A DNA stretch of 64,000 nucleotides, taken from Acidobacteriaceae bacterium (GTDB lineage Bacteria; Acidobacteriota; Terriglobia; Terriglobales; Acidobacteriaceae). Positions 54,492 through 63,531 of this stretch are shown in pieces. Numbering within the stretch: position 1 is the stretch's first letter; every line of letters starts with the position of its first letter. The notes under the pieces were generated by a model. It saw only the letters and a list, made by a program, of their open reading frames with translations. It ran no database searches and had not been told where the DNA came from. The translations under genes were made by a program, and so were the position numbers. Location: assembly GCA_903642225.1 (NCBI GenBank), contig CAHJWI010000004.1:62001-126000 (forward strand). The letters are read 5' to 3'.

Positions 54492-55916
54492 ATGCCATCG
54501 CGTAGAACATTGTTGTGGCAGGCAGGCAGCGCGGCTGCACTGTGGTCGACAGGTAGGTGCGCGCTGACACAGGTAGCGGCAAAGTCTCCCGTCAGCACCG
54601 GCGAGCGGCCTGCGGTTGCAGATCGACGGTTCACCTCCGCAGCCGTCGAGCAATACTTGTTACAGACCCAAAAAAGTATCGCCGACTCTCAACTTTCGCG
54701 TCTCTTCGTCAATTGTTTTCCGAATACGCTCGACACAACGGTGCAGCCCGGCACCTTTCAGGGCAAGCCGGACACAGCAGTCATTACCGGCGACATTGAA
54801 GCGATGTGGCTTCGCGATTCGTCTGCGCAGGTGTGGCCCTACTTGCCACTGGCTGCGAAGGATGAGCGGCTTCGAGCGCTCCTGGAGGGGGTCATCCGCA
54901 GGCAGGCACGATGCCTTCTGATTGATCCCTACGCGAACGCCTTCCACGTAAACCTCAGCGCACCCGCGCCGGTCGGTGACGACACGGAGATGCGTCAGGG
55001 TGTCTTCGAGCGCAAGTACGAGTTGGACTCATTGTGCTATCCCATCCGGCTGGCGTACGGTTATTGGAAAGTGACAGGTGGCACCCAGCCGTTCGATAAA
55101 GAATGGCTCGAGGCGATACGTCTCGTCGTCCGCACCATGCGCGTGCAGCAGCGCAAAGATGGTCTTGGACCGTACAGGTTCCAGCGGAAGGCCAATCTTC
55201 CGACGGAGACGCTCGGCGAAAAGGGTTTCGGCCAACCGGTCCATCCGGTTGGCCTGGTCTTCTCCGGCTTTCGGCCTTCGGACGACGCGTGCGTGCTCCC
55301 GTTTTTGGTGCCGTCCAACCTGCTTGCAGTCACCTCACTGCGCCAGCTTGCCACCATGGCCGCAACCATCCTGCACGACACAAATCTCGCAAACGAGGCA
55401 ACGTCATTCTCGGCAGAAATCGAATCGGCGCTGCGTCAGCACGCCGTTGCGACGACCGCGCAGGGCACAATCTGGGCATACGAGGTCGACGGCTTTGGGG
55501 GCCAGTTGCTGATGGACGACGCCAATGCGCCGAGCCTGCTGGCGCTACCGTATCTGGGCAGCTCTCCCGATGCGGCTCTGTATGCAAGAACCCGCGCATT
55601 TGTCTGGAGTGAAAAGAATCCGTGGTTCTTTCGGGGTACGGCGGCCGAAGGCATCGGCGGCCCACACGTCGGTTCCGGGTACATTTGGCCCATGTCTCAG
55701 ATCATGTACGCACTCACTTCGACCTCGGATGCGGAGATCCGGCAGGCATTGATGATGCTGAAAGCTTCCACTGCGGGTACGGGCTTTGTGCATGAGAGCT
55801 ACTGGAAGGACGACCCGGCGAAGTTTACGCGCGCCTGGTTCGCATGGGCCAATACCCTCTTTGGTGAACTGGTAGGCAAACTTGCCGCCACCCGGCCTGA
55901 CCTGCTTCGGGGATGA
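54492..55916 (+). CDS. GH125 exo-alpha-1,6-mannosidase-like enzyme
   Basis: A 474-residue glycoside hydrolase of family 125 (formerly DUF1237), metal-independent inverting exo-alpha-1,6-mannosidases with an (alpha/alpha)6 barrel. Conserved segments are GDIEAMWLRDSSAQVWPYL, RKYELDSLCYPIRLAY and GPHVGSGYIWPMSQIM. A Tat-like signal (PSRRTLLWQAGSAAALW) suggests export. The ATG at 54492 lies three bases past the transporter stop; a TTG overlapping the stop is an alternative. It is the last gene of the cassette. Confidence 0.93.
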   Translation: MPSRRTLLWQAGSAAALWSTGRCALTQVAAKSPVSTGERPAVADRRFTSAAVEQYLLQTQKSIADSQLSRLFVNCFPNTLDTTVQPGTFQGKPDTAVITGDIEAMWLRDSSAQVWPYLPLAAKDERLRALLEGVIRRQARCLLIDPYANAFHVNLSAPAPVGDDTEMRQGVFERKYELDSLCYPIRLAYGYWKVTGGTQPFDKEWLEAIRLVVRTMRVQQRKDGLGPYRFQRKANLPTETLGEKGFGQPVHPVGLVFSGFRPSDDACVLPFLVPSNLLAVTSLRQLATMAATILHDTNLANEATSFSAEIESALRQHAVATTAQGTIWAYEVDGFGGQLLMDDANAPSLLALPYLGSSPDAALYARTRAFVWSEKNPWFFRGTAAEGIGGPHVGSGYIWPMSQIMYALTSTSDAEIRQALMMLKASTAGTGFVHESYWKDDPAKFTRAWFAWANTLFGELVGKLAATRPDLLRG

Positions 55917-55959
55917 AGCGCGCGCTCGAGTTGTCGTCAGCCCGCCAAGGCGCGTGTTC

Positions 55960-56300
55960 AAGGTATTCGCGTCGCGCACGCGCCACAGCGCACCGTCGAT
56001 CGGATCAACGATACCGGGCAACATGCGACCGGCTCGCAAATTCGAGCCGTACCTCTGCAAAGAGTGCTTCGCGCACGGTTGGAACGTGCTCCAGAATGCT
56101 GCCAGCGCAGGCGATGGCTGGTCTGACCGGCTGGTCCGGCGCAGCAGCAAACGTACCAAGTAGCCGAGTTCCTGACCTTGCCGTTGTTGTAACGCTGTGT
56201 CCAGGTCCTGGCGGGCCGCGTCGGTCGCGGCGATGACGATTCGGCCGTCCGCATCGCGAAGCCGCTGGCGCAACGGGTCACAGGTTTCTGCGAGGGAGGA
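55960..56300 (-). pseudogene. Decayed BadF/BadG-type ATPase (sugar-kinase-like) remnant
   Basis: Two frames on the minus strand together resemble the C-terminus of a BadF/BadG/BcrA/BcrD or N-acetylglucosamine kinase-like ATPase. In one frame, at about 56040-56160, it reads RPAIACAGSILEHVPTVREAL. After a shift, at about 55963-56008, it reads VDPIDGALWRVRDA. The N-terminal ATPase motifs are missing and a TGA closes the first frame. The assignment rests on a remembered family pattern. It converges on the GH125 gene, where such kinases would be useful. Confidence 0.45.
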
Positions 56301-56557
56301 ACCTTCACGCGCATAGCCAGCCAGGGTTGCGCTTAGGTGTGCGGCTGCTCGTGGATTTCACGAGCAGCCAGTGTGGGTATGGCAGGCGCGAGGGCTGCAC
56401 GGCTGGTCTTCCTGTGCGTCAAACGCATTAGAAGCTTGTGAACACATGTGTACGGCTCACGTGCGAATAGGCTTCGACTTTGCCGTAGAGACCTGATCAA
56501 GACAAACGGCCCTCCCGTGGGAGAACCGTTACAGCTTTTCTTGCCTTGATTGTTAAA
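56301..56557. other. Intergenic region with a strong hairpin
   Basis: No gene is seen. At 56343-56369 there is an 11-bp perfect stem ggctgctcgtg/cacgagcagcc with the loop gattt and no following T-run. A smaller hairpin (ctcccgtgggag) lies near 56513-56524, downstream of phoH, and may terminate it. Confidence 0.5.
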
Positions 56558-57601
56558 TCACTGCATTTTAGGTGGGGGTGGGGGAACAGACACTCGGCTA
56601 TCCAGTCCCGAATCAACCAGCCCGAGAGAGAGTTGCTGCTGGCGCGCGTGTGTGTCGTACGCACGCACGATGCGCTGCACCAGGTTGTGACGAACGACGT
56701 CGACGTCTTCAAAATGTGTAAATCGAATGCCTTCAACCTCTTGCAGAATGTTTAGAGCATCCAGCAGGCCCGAGCGCTTGGGATTCGGCAGGTCGATCTG
56801 GGTCAGGTCGCCGGTGATGACGGCCTTGGAACCCGCACCGAGCCTAGTGGTGAACATCTTCATTTGCTCGATGGTCGTGTTCTGGGCTTCGTCCATGATG
56901 ATGAAGGCGTCTGAGAGGGTTCGGCCACGCATGAAGGCGAGCGGCGCGATCTCGATGATGCCTTTTTCGAGCATCTTATCGACCTTTTCCTTATCCAGCA
57001 GATCATAGAGTGCGTCGTAAAGCGGTCTTAGATAAGGATCTACCTTCTCCTGGAGCGATCCGGGGAGGAATCCGAGGCGTTCACCAGCTTCGACTGCCGG
57101 ACGTACAAGAATGATGCGGCTGACCTTCTTCGCCATGAGCGCGCTTGCCGCCATGGCGACGGCAAGATAGGTCTTGCCGGTGCCGGCTGGACCGATGCCG
57201 AAGGTCATGTCAGCAGCTTCGATGTTTTCGACGTATTTGCGTTGGTTGGTCGAGCGTGGGTTGACCATACGCTTGACACCGGTCGCGGTGCGCTGGCGGC
57301 CGCTGTCGACGATCTGCTTGAGGGTGACGTTGGGGTCTGAGAGCGCGAGCTTGACGAGAGCGTTAAGTTCCGGGCCGGCGAGCTGGATGCCGCTTCGACG
57401 CAGGCTGTCGAAGTCGCTGAAGATGCGTTGGATGCGTTCGACGGCTTCGGCTTCTCCGGCGATCTCAAGCCCGTGGGAGCGAAGATCGATGGTGACGCCG
57501 AGGGTCTGTTCCATGAGGTGCAAATTTTCATCCCTGAGGCCGAAAAGTGCTTCAGTGTTGGGCGAAATCTCAAGCGAGCTCTTAACGCGATTTGTGACCA
57601 A
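56558..57601 (-). CDS. phoH: PhoH family ATPase
   Basis: A PhoH-like protein of 347 residues with the helicase-like ATPase core. Walker A is GPAGTGKT at residues 137-144 and Walker B is FIIMDEAQNT near 233. LVRPAVEAGERLGFLPG and VITGDLTQIDLP are family blocks. An N-terminal KH-like region covers about 1-90. It is thought to take part in RNA metabolism with YbeY, which is not in the window. The start is a TTG (57601) because a stop lies three codons upstream. GGAGG is 11 bases before it. The C-terminus is a polyproline run. Confidence 0.93.
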   Translation of the reverse strand: MVTNRVKSSLEISPNTEALFGLRDENLHLMEQTLGVTIDLRSHGLEIAGEAEAVERIQRIFSDFDSLRRSGIQLAGPELNALVKLALSDPNVTLKQIVDSGRQRTATGVKRMVNPRSTNQRKYVENIEAADMTFGIGPAGTGKTYLAVAMAASALMAKKVSRIILVRPAVEAGERLGFLPGSLQEKVDPYLRPLYDALYDLLDKEKVDKMLEKGIIEIAPLAFMRGRTLSDAFIIMDEAQNTTIEQMKMFTTRLGAGSKAVITGDLTQIDLPNPKRSGLLDALNILQEVEGIRFTHFEDVDVVRHNLVQRIVRAYDTHARQQQLSLGLVDSGLDSRVSVPPPPPKMQ

Positions 57602-57612
57602 GTCGGGCTATG

Positions 57613-57617
57613 CCTCC
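57613..57617 (-). promoter_or_regulatory. Ribosome binding site for the TTG start of phoH
   Basis: GGAGG on the minus strand, 11 bases before TTG 57601; an in-frame TAG just after it excludes earlier starts. Confidence 0.5.
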
Positions 57618-57842
57618 GTTATGCCGGGGTTGACGTTCCATGAATTGGATGAGTGCGGAAGGGCTTCGATGCGGACGCGACAGGCAGACGCCAGTGCAGT
57701 CGGGGTTGCGAGTCGGATTGGCGAGAGTCACCAAGTCGGGTCGAAGTTGGGGTGAGAATAGCGGCTGGATACGGGTCCGTCAAGTGAAGAAATGTGCCGG
57801 ATCTGCAACTTTCCCGGTGCAGCGCAAGTTGATGGCATTTTG

Positions 57843-58934
57843 TCAGGATAGGAACATGCAGTCGCCGTAGCTGAAGAACCGGTATTGTTCCGACACGGCG
57901 TGGCGATATGCGCTCAGGACGTGGTCTGTGCCGGCAAAGGCGCAGACCAGCATGAGCAGGGTGGATTGGGGCAGATGGAAGTTGGTAAGCAGGGCACTGA
58001 CTAGGCGGAACCGATGACCTGGGCTTAAGAAGATGCTCGTCTGGCCGGAGTGGGCTTGTAGCGGAGCATCGCCGGCTGCTTGCGCACAGTGCTCCAAGGT
58101 TCGCACAGTGGTGGTGCCTGCGGCGACGATGCGCCTGCCCTCGCGTTGCGCGGCGTTCAGAGCGTCGGCGGTGCTCTGCGGCAGGGAATAGCTTTCCGCG
58201 TGCAGATGAATGTCTTCGAGGGCATCCACACGGACCGGCTGGAAGGTGCCGAGGCCGACGTGGAGGGTGAGGGTGCAGATCTGCACGCCGCGGCTTTCAA
58301 TCCCGGCAAGGATGGCGGGGGTGAAGTGAAGTCCGGCGGTGGGTGCGGCTGCTGAGCCGTGGGTGTCCGCACCGGCGTAGACGGTCTGGTAGCGTTCGCG
58401 GTCGGCCTGTGTATCCAGACGGTGGAGGTAGGGTGGCAGCGGTATGTGGCCGAGGCGTTCGAGAGCCGTAAAAAAGTCCGGCGAGGGTGAAAAGCGAAGG
58501 GTGCGTTCGCCGAAGTCCCCGGCACCGAGCGTTTCGCAGGTGAGGAGGGGTGGGTTGCCGGGGTAGGCAGGGTCAATGAAGATCAGGTGTTCCCCGGCCT
58601 GCACCTTGCGGCCGGGCTTGACGAGAGCGAGCCAGTCTGTGGAGTTCAGTTGGCGGGTGAGTAGAACTTCGATACGGCCCGCGGGTGCCGGTGAGTTGGG
58701 TTGTGTTCGAAGGCCAGCGCGACGTGCAAACAGGCGCGCGGGAATGACGCGGGAGTTGTTGAGGACGAGCAGGTCGCCTTTACGGAGCAAGCCGGGCAGG
58801 TCACGGAAGCTACGGTCGGAGAGGCTGCCGGTGGCGCGGTCCACGGTTAACATGCGAGCGCCGTCCCGTTGAATGGGTGGGTGCTGGGCGATGAGTTCAG
58901 GGGGGAGCAGGAAATCGAAGTCGGAGACGCGCAC
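57843..58934 (-). CDS. queA: tRNA preQ1(34) S-adenosylmethionine ribosyltransferase-isomerase
   Basis: QueA of 363 residues, which transfers and isomerises the ribosyl part of SAM onto preQ1 in tRNA to form epoxyqueuosine. Family motifs in order: [14 protein letters not shown] at the N-terminus, [41 protein letters not shown] and [14 protein letters not shown]. It is a complete, normal-length enzyme. The DUF374 gene lies 40 bases upstream on the same strand. No tgt or queG is nearby. Confidence 0.97.
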   Translation of the reverse strand: MRVSDFDFLLPPELIAQHPPIQRDGARMLTVDRATGSLSDRSFRDLPGLLRKGDLLVLNNSRVIPARLFARRAGLRTQPNSPAPAGRIEVLLTRQLNSTDWLALVKPGRKVQAGEHLIFIDPAYPGNPPLLTCETLGAGDFGERTLRFSPSPDFFTALERLGHIPLPPYLHRLDTQADRERYQTVYAGADTHGSAAAPTAGLHFTPAILAGIESRGVQICTLTLHVGLGTFQPVRVDALEDIHLHAESYSLPQSTADALNAAQREGRRIVAAGTTTVRTLEHCAQAAGDAPLQAHSGQTSIFLSPGHRFRLVSALLTNFHLPQSTLLMLVCAFAGTDHVLSAYRHAVSEQYRFFSYGDCMFLS

Positions 58935-58973
58935 TGTGCTCAGTGTCGCATTCCGCTGAGTGCCGGGGTGAGC

Positions 58974-59678
58974 TTAGCAGGGTGGCTGCTCGGACATGGA
59001 GTCGAGGGTCCGCTGGAGTGCGGACGTGATGAATGGTGTGGGACCCTGGATCGCGACGGGTGCGGACCAGCTGCAGGTAACGCGCGTAAATGGCCTGGGG
59101 ATGAGGAAGCCGTCCCAGGAGCCGAGGCGCCAGGCGCGTGCGGGATGCAGGTGGAAGGGGCTCATGGAGGCGATGCCGGCGTGCGCTGCGGCTGCTGCTG
59201 CTCCGGGTTTTGCGATGTGTCGGGGGCCCCTGGGGCCGTCGACCGTGATGGCGCATTTGCCACCAGCCTGCAGAGCTCGCGTAAGGGCGAGCAGACCGGC
59301 CGCGCCGCCGCGGCTGCTGGAGCCGCGTACTGGCACAAAGCCGAGACGCTGGACGACGCGTGCAATGAGTTCGCCGTGAAAGGACTGGGAGATGAGGATG
59401 TGAATGCCGAGGTTTCTGTAGCGATAGGCGGCCAGCAAGAGGGTGTCGTGCCAGAAAGGGTACAGGTCGGGTCCTGCAGCCCGGTCGGCTGACCGGGCTG
59501 AACCGGCGGCGACCGTTTGAAAGCGAAGTGTGGCACACAGTAGCCGGATTACTGCTGTTGCCACAGGTGGCAACAGGGCAAGTGTGACCCGTTGTGTTCG
59601 GGTGAGCGCCAGTGTGGGTTTCTGAAACAAGGGTCTATCCGATGATAATGGGGCGCAGGTGTTTCCCCCGGGTCGCAC
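58974..59678 (-). CDS. DUF374 lysophospholipid acyltransferase-like protein
   Basis: A 234-residue membrane-associated protein of the DUF374 group. These proteins are related to LpxL/lysophospholipid acyltransferases and often found in Gram-negative bacteria. Conserved parts are PFWHDTLLLAAYRYRN with the catalytic-type His, SQSFHGELIARVVQRLGF, VRGSSSRGGAAGLLALTRAL and ITVDGPRGPRHIAKPG. A hydrophobic N-terminal segment lies at 28-50. The start is probably the GTG at 59678; a TTG near the hydrophobic segment is an alternative. It precedes queA. Confidence 0.82.
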   Translation of the reverse strand: MRPGGNTCAPLSSDRPLFQKPTLALTRTQRVTLALLPPVATAVIRLLCATLRFQTVAAGSARSADRAAGPDLYPFWHDTLLLAAYRYRNLGIHILISQSFHGELIARVVQRLGFVPVRGSSSRGGAAGLLALTRALQAGGKCAITVDGPRGPRHIAKPGAAAAAAHAGIASMSPFHLHPARAWRLGSWDGFLIPRPFTRVTCSWSAPVAIQGPTPFITSALQRTLDSMSEQPPC

Positions 59679-59729
59679 TTAGGGACGGGTAGACTGTGGG
59701 AACGGCGCGGTGGATGGTGATGAGCGAGT

Positions 59730-61991
59730 ATGAGTGAGTTGGACAAAGTAGTTGTGCCCAACGGAAGCCAAGCCGGACTTGCCGCGGGTGGTGCGGAGCA
59801 CATTCTGGACGCATTGTCGCGCATGCCGGACGGGCTGCTGCTAATGAATCGTGATTGGCAGATTACATATGCCAACCCTGTGGGCCGGCACATCAGCCGG
59901 GTGCGCGACGAGCATATCAACGGACCTTCGCACTGGGAATTGTATCCGGCAACGATCGGTACGGAGGTGGAGCACTTCTATCGGCGAGTGATGGAGGGCC
60001 GCGAGCCGGAGCAGCTGGAGTTTTACTATGCGCCGTTTCAGGCGTGGCTAAAGGTGCGAGCGTATCCGACGGAGTCAGGCATTGCGCTGCAATATACCGA
60101 CACAACGCAGTTGCATGTAGCGGAGGAGGCGCGTGACAAGGCCCTACGGCAGATAGAGCAGGTATTTGCAGCGACTCAGAATGCTGTATTCGGGTTGAAC
60201 CGTGAGTGGACGATTGTGTTTATGAACGACGCGGCCCGGCAGATGAGTGCGCCAATGGGCGACGTGCTGGGGAGGAACAACTGGCACGCCTACCCGGAGC
60301 AGATCTACGAAGGTTCGCCGTATGTGGAGCACTATCACCGTGCTATGGTGGAGCGCATCCCGGGGTCCTTTGAGGCCTATTATGGCGGGCCGATGGATGG
60401 GTGGTTCCATCTGGATGTTCGTCCGTCTGACGACGGGATTGCCGTGTTTGTGCGGGACATCACGCAGGACCGCAAGGACGCCGCCGCGTTGCGTGAAAGT
60501 GAGGCGAAGTATCGCGTTCTGACGGAGCTGGGACCTACGGCTATCTGGATGGGGACTGCGGATGGCCGCATCACCTATGCGAATACAAGGTTTTTGAAGT
60601 ACATCGGCGAGCGTTTCGCACCTGCAGCGAGCCTGGGGGACGACGGTTGGCTCGGTGCCTTCTTCGAAGAGGATCGTGCGCGCGTGGTGGAGCGATGGAC
60701 CCGCAGTGTTGAAACGGGTGAGGACTACGACTGCGAAGCGCGCCTGATTCGTGACAGCGATGGAGCAGTGCGCTGGTGGCGACTGCGCGCTTTGCCGATG
60801 CGTGGGGACGATGGCGCAATTATGTCGTGGCTGGGAGTGGCGGACGAGATCCACGAGCAACGCCAGTCAAAGAAGAAACTGCAGCGCGAGCGTGAAGCGG
60901 TGGAACGGCAACGGCAGGAGCTAGAGGTTATCTATGACGCCGCGCCTGTCGGTCTTGCGCTGTTTGAGCCGAAGGAGTTCCGCTACCTGCGTGTGAGCAA
61001 ACGCCAGGCGGAGATCATCGGTTTGCCTCAAGAGGAGATCATTGGAAAGCGGTTTCAGGACATTGCGACAACGGACGTGGTGCCGGAACTGTTGTCGCGA
61101 GTCGCGCGCGGTGAAACGGTGCGGGATGCAACCTTTGCGACGGAGTTCCGTGGCAAGCCTGGAGATGTGCGCTCGTTCACGGTGAACTATGCGCCAGTAC
61201 TTGATGTCGCCGGGAATGTTCGAGCAATCAGTTGTGCCGTGCAGGAGATCACACATATCCGCCGGGCCGAAGCGGCGCTGGTGCAGAGCGAAAAGCTGGC
61301 AGCGGTGGGGCGGCTGGCTTCGTCGATCTCCCACGAGATCAACAACCCGCTGGAGGCGGTGACGAACCTGCTTTACCTGGCGGCGGCGGAGCCGGGATTG
61401 AGCGAAGCCGGCAAGGAATACGTGCAGATGGCGGAGGACGAGGTGCGACGCGTGTCGCAGATTGCGACGCAGACGCTGCGGTTCCACCGGCAACAAAACA
61501 ACCCGACGCAAGTGACGCCGGCGCAGCTGGTGGATCCGGTGCTGAACCTGTTTCAGGGACGGTTGGTGAACAGCCGGGTGCACGTGGAGGCAGCGTACAG
61601 CACGGTGCGGACGGTTTTGTGCTTTGAAAATGATATTCGACAGATTTTGAACAATCTGATTGCAAATGCGATCGATGCGATGCGAGGTGGCGGCCGGTTG
61701 TTGGTGCGAGCGCACAACGCGCGTGACCTGCGTAGTGACAGCCCGGGCGTGCGGATCACGGTGGCAGACACCGGGCAGGGGATGGACGAAGCAACGCTGA
61801 ACCGCGTGTTTGAGCCGTTTTACACGACGAAGGGGCTGAACGGGAATGGGCTCGGGTTATGGATTTCGCGAGGTATTGTGGAGCGGCATCAGGGGCAGCT
61901 GCGGGTGCGATCGACGCGGGATGAGCGCATACATGGGACGATTTTTTCCATGTTTCTGCCGAGCGGAGCGGAGCCGCGGCGGTCGGAGTAG
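59730..61991 (+). CDS. Soluble multi-PAS sensor histidine kinase
   Basis: A 753-residue histidine kinase with no membrane segment. Four PAS domains run at about 25-130, 138-250, 258-380 and 395-510, the third with a PAC-like motif (EARLIRDSDGAVRWWRLRAL). The dimerisation helix has the phosphoacceptor His in SSISHEINNPLEAVTN. The ATPase domain shows the N box NLIANAIDAM, DTGQGMDE, VFEPFYTTK and GNGLGLWIS. It probably senses a cytosolic ligand or redox state. There is no response regulator next to it, so it is an orphan kinase. Confidence 0.93.
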   Translation: MSELDKVVVPNGSQAGLAAGGAEHILDALSRMPDGLLLMNRDWQITYANPVGRHISRVRDEHINGPSHWELYPATIGTEVEHFYRRVMEGREPEQLEFYYAPFQAWLKVRAYPTESGIALQYTDTTQLHVAEEARDKALRQIEQVFAATQNAVFGLNREWTIVFMNDAARQMSAPMGDVLGRNNWHAYPEQIYEGSPYVEHYHRAMVERIPGSFEAYYGGPMDGWFHLDVRPSDDGIAVFVRDITQDRKDAAALRESEAKYRVLTELGPTAIWMGTADGRITYANTRFLKYIGERFAPAASLGDDGWLGAFFEEDRARVVERWTRSVETGEDYDCEARLIRDSDGAVRWWRLRALPMRGDDGAIMSWLGVADEIHEQRQSKKKLQREREAVERQRQELEVIYDAAPVGLALFEPKEFRYLRVSKRQAEIIGLPQEEIIGKRFQDIATTDVVPELLSRVARGETVRDATFATEFRGKPGDVRSFTVNYAPVLDVAGNVRAISCAVQEITHIRRAEAALVQSEKLAAVGRLASSISHEINNPLEAVTNLLYLAAAEPGLSEAGKEYVQMAEDEVRRVSQIATQTLRFHRQQNNPTQVTPAQLVDPVLNLFQGRLVNSRVHVEAAYSTVRTVLCFENDIRQILNNLIANAIDAMRGGGRLLVRAHNARDLRSDSPGVRITVADTGQGMDEATLNRVFEPFYTTKGLNGNGLGLWISRGIVERHQGQLRVRSTRDERIHGTIFSMFLPSGAEPRRSE

Positions 61992-62223
61992 TACCGCCGC
62001 CTTGTGAGATAGCAGGCGATGCTTCCCGCAACGGGACGGTGCAGAGAAATCAGGTCTGAAGGTGGCGCCGGTGAATTGCGAGCTGTTGTTGCGGACGCCT
62101 ATACTTCGCGTCGGTTTTGATGTTCCAGCGGCAGTGTTGGCGAAGCTTTCATGCGTCGCCCGGTTGCGGTGGGCGTCAAAACTGTGAGCGTTCGAACGAG
62201 CGTTGAAAGGCAAGGCGAGTGGT

Positions 62224-63531
62224 ATGGCAACAAGTACTTCGGCATTTGACGAGATGAAGAAAGTGGACGTGAATGCAGGGTTTGCCGCGGAGCTGAATCC
62301 GTGGGAAGCGCAGGCGGCGCGATTCGATTTTGCGGCGAAGCAACTGGATCTGGACCAGGGAATCTGGAAGATTCTGCGGCAGCCGGCGCGCGAGATCATT
62401 GTGCATTTTCCGGTGGTGATGGACGACGGCAAGATCGAGGTGTTTACCGGGTACCGGGTGCAGCACTCGATTGCGCGCGGGCCGGCAAAGGGTGGGATCC
62501 GGTACTCGCCGGACGTGTCGCTCGATGAGGTTCGGGCGCTGGCGAGCTGGATGACGTGGAAGTGCGCGGTGGTGAATATACCGTTTGGCGGCGCCAAGGG
62601 TGGCGTGATCTGCGACCCGAAGAAGATGAGCCAGGGCGAGCTGGAGCGGATGACGCGGCGGTTTACCAGTGAGCTTGTGGAATTTATCGGGCCGGAGAAA
62701 GATATACCCGCGCCGGACATGAATACGAATGAGCAGACGATGGCATGGATCATGGACACGTACTCCATGCACATGCGGCAGACGGTGACGAGCGTGGTCA
62801 CGGGCAAGCCGGTGAATATAGGTGGGTCGCGCGGACGGAGCGCGGCGACCGGTCGCGGCGTGAGCGTGGCCTGCGATCAGAGTCTGCGTTACCTGAACAT
62901 GACGCCGGGCGAGTGCCGGGTGGTGGTGCAGGGGTTCGGCAATGTGGGGTCAAATGCGGCGCTACTCCTGCAGGAGAAGGGGTATCGGGTGGTGGCTATC
63001 GCTGAGTGGGATGGTGGTCTGTACAACTCCGTGGGGATCAATATTCCGGCACTGATTGAGCATAGAAAGAAGACGGGGAGCATCCGCGGGTTTGCCGGGG
63101 CGGAGGAGGCGAACTCCGACGAACTGCTGACGAGTGAGTGCGAAATTCTCATTCCGGCGGCAACGGAGAATGTGATCACCAGCCGCAATGCTGCTGGGGT
63201 TCACGCCCGCATTTTATGCGAAGGTGCAAACGGGCCGACGACGCCGGCAGCGGATGAGATTCTTCAGGCGAACGGGGTGTTTGTGGTGCCGGACATCCTG
63301 GCGAATGCGGGTGGTGTGACGGCCAGCTACTTTGAGTGGGTGCAGGATCGCATGGGATATTTTTGGACCGAGGATGAAGTCAATGAGCGGCTGGACCGGA
63401 TCATGTCAGCGAGCTTTACGGATGTGATTCGTTATGCGGAGTCGCATGGGGTGAACAATCGGATTGCCAGTTACATGCTTGCGATCGACCGGGTGGCGTA
63501 TACGACCAAGCAGCGTGGTATTTACGCGTAG
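62224..63531 (+). CDS. gdhA: Glutamate dehydrogenase
   Basis: A 435-residue Glu/Leu/Phe/Val-type dehydrogenase that interconverts glutamate and 2-oxoglutarate plus ammonium. The substrate block is [14 protein letters not shown] (residues 87-100). The catalytic Lys is near residue 125 in [15 protein letters not shown]. The NAD(P) fold begins at [19 protein letters not shown]. The ATG at 62224 has an aaagg-type site upstream; an upstream in-frame start seven codons earlier is less likely. It is about 230 bases after the kinase gene. Confidence 0.96.
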   Translation: MATSTSAFDEMKKVDVNAGFAAELNPWEAQAARFDFAAKQLDLDQGIWKILRQPAREIIVHFPVVMDDGKIEVFTGYRVQHSIARGPAKGGIRYSPDVSLDEVRALASWMTWKCAVVNIPFGGAKGGVICDPKKMSQGELERMTRRFTSELVEFIGPEKDIPAPDMNTNEQTMAWIMDTYSMHMRQTVTSVVTGKPVNIGGSRGRSAATGRGVSVACDQSLRYLNMTPGECRVVVQGFGNVGSNAALLLQEKGYRVVAIAEWDGGLYNSVGINIPALIEHRKKTGSIRGFAGAEEANSDELLTSECEILIPAATENVITSRNAAGVHARILCEGANGPTTPAADEILQANGVFVVPDILANAGGVTASYFEWVQDRMGYFWTEDEVNERLDRIMSASFTDVIRYAESHGVNNRIASYMLAIDRVAYTTKQRGIYA

